Shown one piece after another: positions 6,459 through 7,269 of a DNA stretch of 7,269 nt. This stretch comes from Acidobacteriota bacterium. Lineage in GTDB: Bacteria > Acidobacteriota > Terriglobia > Terriglobales > Acidobacteriaceae. Under the pieces are notes generated by a model. That model worked only from the letters and a program-made list of their open reading frames with translations. It was not told the origin of the DNA and did not search any database. The stretch is from positions 1-7,269 of the forward strand of contig JAJZIF010000190.1 of the NCBI GenBank assembly GCA_021810735.1, read 5' to 3'. Both the position numbers and the translations under genes were made by a program. Every line of letters begins with the position of its first letter. The first letter of the stretch is position 1.

Positions 6459-6476
6459 CGTCTCATGTTTGAGACG
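6459..6476. terminator. Stem-loop between convergent genes
   Basis: CGTCTCA and TGAGACG form a perfect 7-bp stem around a TGTT loop, extendable by one G-T and one C-G pair. It lies 40 bp past the end of the START-like gene and 30 bp past the end of ssb, in the convergent gap, so it could stop transcription from either side. There is no run of T after the stem on either strand. A second small stem, ACGCG/CGCGT (6492-6507), abuts the ssb stop codon. Confidence 0.4.
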
Positions 6477-6506
6477 TGTGAATGTAGCAACACGCGGAAA
6501 TTCGCG

Positions 6507-6965
6507 TTAGAACGGGATGTCGTCGTCGGTGATTTCGGTGGATTGGGAGAAGTCTTCGGCGGGGCCGCGCTGATCGAACGATGCCGTGTTCGACTTGCTG
6601 TAGCCGCCTCCGCTCTCGCCGCCTTCGCCGCGTCCGGAGAGTAGCGACAGATCGTTGACGATGATCTCTGTCTTATATTTCTTTTGGCCGGTGGTCTTGT
6701 CGTCCCACGATGAGGTCTGCAGGCGGCCTTCGACGTAGAGCTTGTTGCCTTTCTTCACGTAGTCGCGGACGATCTCCGCGGTGCGCTGGTAGGCGACGAG
6801 GTTATGCCATTCCGTGCGGTCCTGCCAGTTGCCGGTCTTGTCCTTGAACCGCTCGCTGGTGGCAATGGAAAACGTAGCGACGGTTACACCGCTGGCCGTG
6901 GCTTTGATCTCTGGATCTTTGCCGACGTTGCCGAGAAGAATCACTTTGTTGACGCTTTTTGCCAT
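6507..6965 (-). CDS. ssb: Single-stranded DNA-binding protein
   Basis: This 152-residue SSB coats single-stranded DNA during replication, repair and recombination and recruits partner proteins through its C-terminal tip. The OB fold occupies about residues 4-108: NKVILLGNVGKDPEIKATAS, VATFSIATSERFKD, TEWHNLVAY (W53, H54), YVKKGNKLYVEGRLQTSSW (69-87) and YKTEIIVNDLSLL. A Gly/Ser-rich flexible linker follows (about 111-135), and the protein ends in the acidic tip DDDIPF (147-152), the docking site for SSB partners. Length and layout are normal for the family. The frame extends nine codons upstream to a TTG, but MAKSVNKVIL from ATG 6965 is the usual SSB start and has AGG seven to nine bases upstream. 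A candidate promoter lies at 7081-7086. Neither rpsF nor rpsR, the frequent neighbours of ssb, is adjacent. Confidence 0.97.
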   Translation of the reverse strand: MAKSVNKVILLGNVGKDPEIKATASGVTVATFSIATSERFKDKTGNWQDRTEWHNLVAYQRTAEIVRDYVKKGNKLYVEGRLQTSSWDDKTTGQKKYKTEIIVNDLSLLSGRGEGGESGGGYSKSNTASFDQRGPAEDFSQSTEITDDDIPF

Positions 6966-7080
6966 GTTGGACCTGTTTCTATCCTTTGCCAAAATTTGGT
7001 GTTACTGGAGAAGGGTCGAGGCTTGCTTGAACTCTCCGGCCACGGAATGCGACCGACCGCGGCGCAACGAATCATGGATC

Positions 7081-7086
7081 ATTATA
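7081..7086 (-). promoter_or_regulatory. Candidate -10 box of the ssb promoter
   Basis: On the - strand this reads TATAAT, a perfect consensus -10, preceded by TGCA (nearly an extended -10). No good -35 is present at 16-18 bases; the best hexamers are weak (CAGCGG, TTCAGC). It would give ssb a leader of about 110 bases containing the 11-bp dyad CCAAAATTTGG (6989-6999). I see no gene in the 225 bp between ssb and the receptor gene. Confidence 0.45.
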
Positions 7087-7190
7087 TGCACAGATACTCC
7101 GGGCCGCTGAACCAACGGGGAAACAAATGCAGCGTGCGAGGGCTCTCTTCGATCCTGAGGTGGGAGGTTCCGCGCATCGCTCTGCGAGCC

Positions 7191-7269
7191 TTACCAGAGA
7201 AGCTTCAATCCAAACTGGATCTGACGCGCGGTCGTCGAGGTGCCGGTGATCACGCCGGCCGTGGGCGAA
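7191..7269 (-). CDS. C-terminal end of a TonB-dependent outer-membrane receptor (partial)
   Basis: Only the last 25 codons and the TAA are inside the window. The peptide contains GVITGTSTTARQIQF and ends in GLKLLW. The closing pattern T-x-x-x-ARQIQFxLKLxW is the last beta strand, with terminal aromatic residue, of the very large CarboxypepD_reg/plug/TonB-dependent receptors (Oar-like) abundant in acidobacteria. Such proteins form outer-membrane barrels, and the final aromatic residue is the signal read by the BAM assembly machinery. The rest of the gene lies beyond the right edge, so the substrate cannot be inferred. Confidence 0.75.
   Translation of the reverse strand, partial: SPTAGVITGTSTTARQIQFGLKLLW

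Overview
The window looks like ordinary chromosomal DNA from a moderately GC-rich Gram-negative bacterium, most likely an acidobacterium (Terriglobia/Koribacter-like). This assignment is an inference. It rests on the C-terminal tail of a TonB-dependent outer-membrane receptor at the right edge (ending ARQIQFGLKLLW), on several exported proteins of a kind I associate with that phylum, and on the style of the SDR, DoxX and CBS proteins. No rRNA, tRNA, CRISPR array, insertion sequence, integrase or phage gene was seen.

Left part (1-2342, + strand). After a possible fragment of an upstream gene comes an exported His/Met-rich protein of unknown function (238-1047). A two-CBS-domain protein follows (1298-1750). 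Next is a short-chain dehydrogenase gene that has lost its middle third by an in-frame deletion (1872-2342). Three overlapping inverted repeats lie just upstream of that broken gene.

Middle part. On the - strand a frataxin/CyaY homologue (2968-3303) precedes a DinB-superfamily protein (2384-2890), and the two may be co-transcribed. Divergent from cyaY, 57 bp away, is an exported zinc-dependent phospholipase C-type protein (3361-4731). A DoxX-family membrane protein follows (4820-5251).

Right part. After a gene-poor stretch of about 290 bp there is an exported protein of unknown function whose C-terminal half looks like a START/SRPBCC-type fold (5546-6418). It converges on the single-stranded DNA-binding protein gene ssb (6507-6965, - strand), with a stem-loop between them. 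A clear -10 box lies upstream of ssb, and beyond it, on the same strand, is the last codons of the TonB-dependent receptor (7191-7269).

The genes do not form one evident pathway. The recurring theme is the cell envelope: three exported proteins, one membrane protein and one outer-membrane receptor, mixed with housekeeping genes (ssb, cyaY). I found no convincing new multi-gene system. The best leads are the WHQH/His-Met-rich exported family, the deleted SDR with its nested inverted repeats, and a frataxin gene outside its usual phylum.
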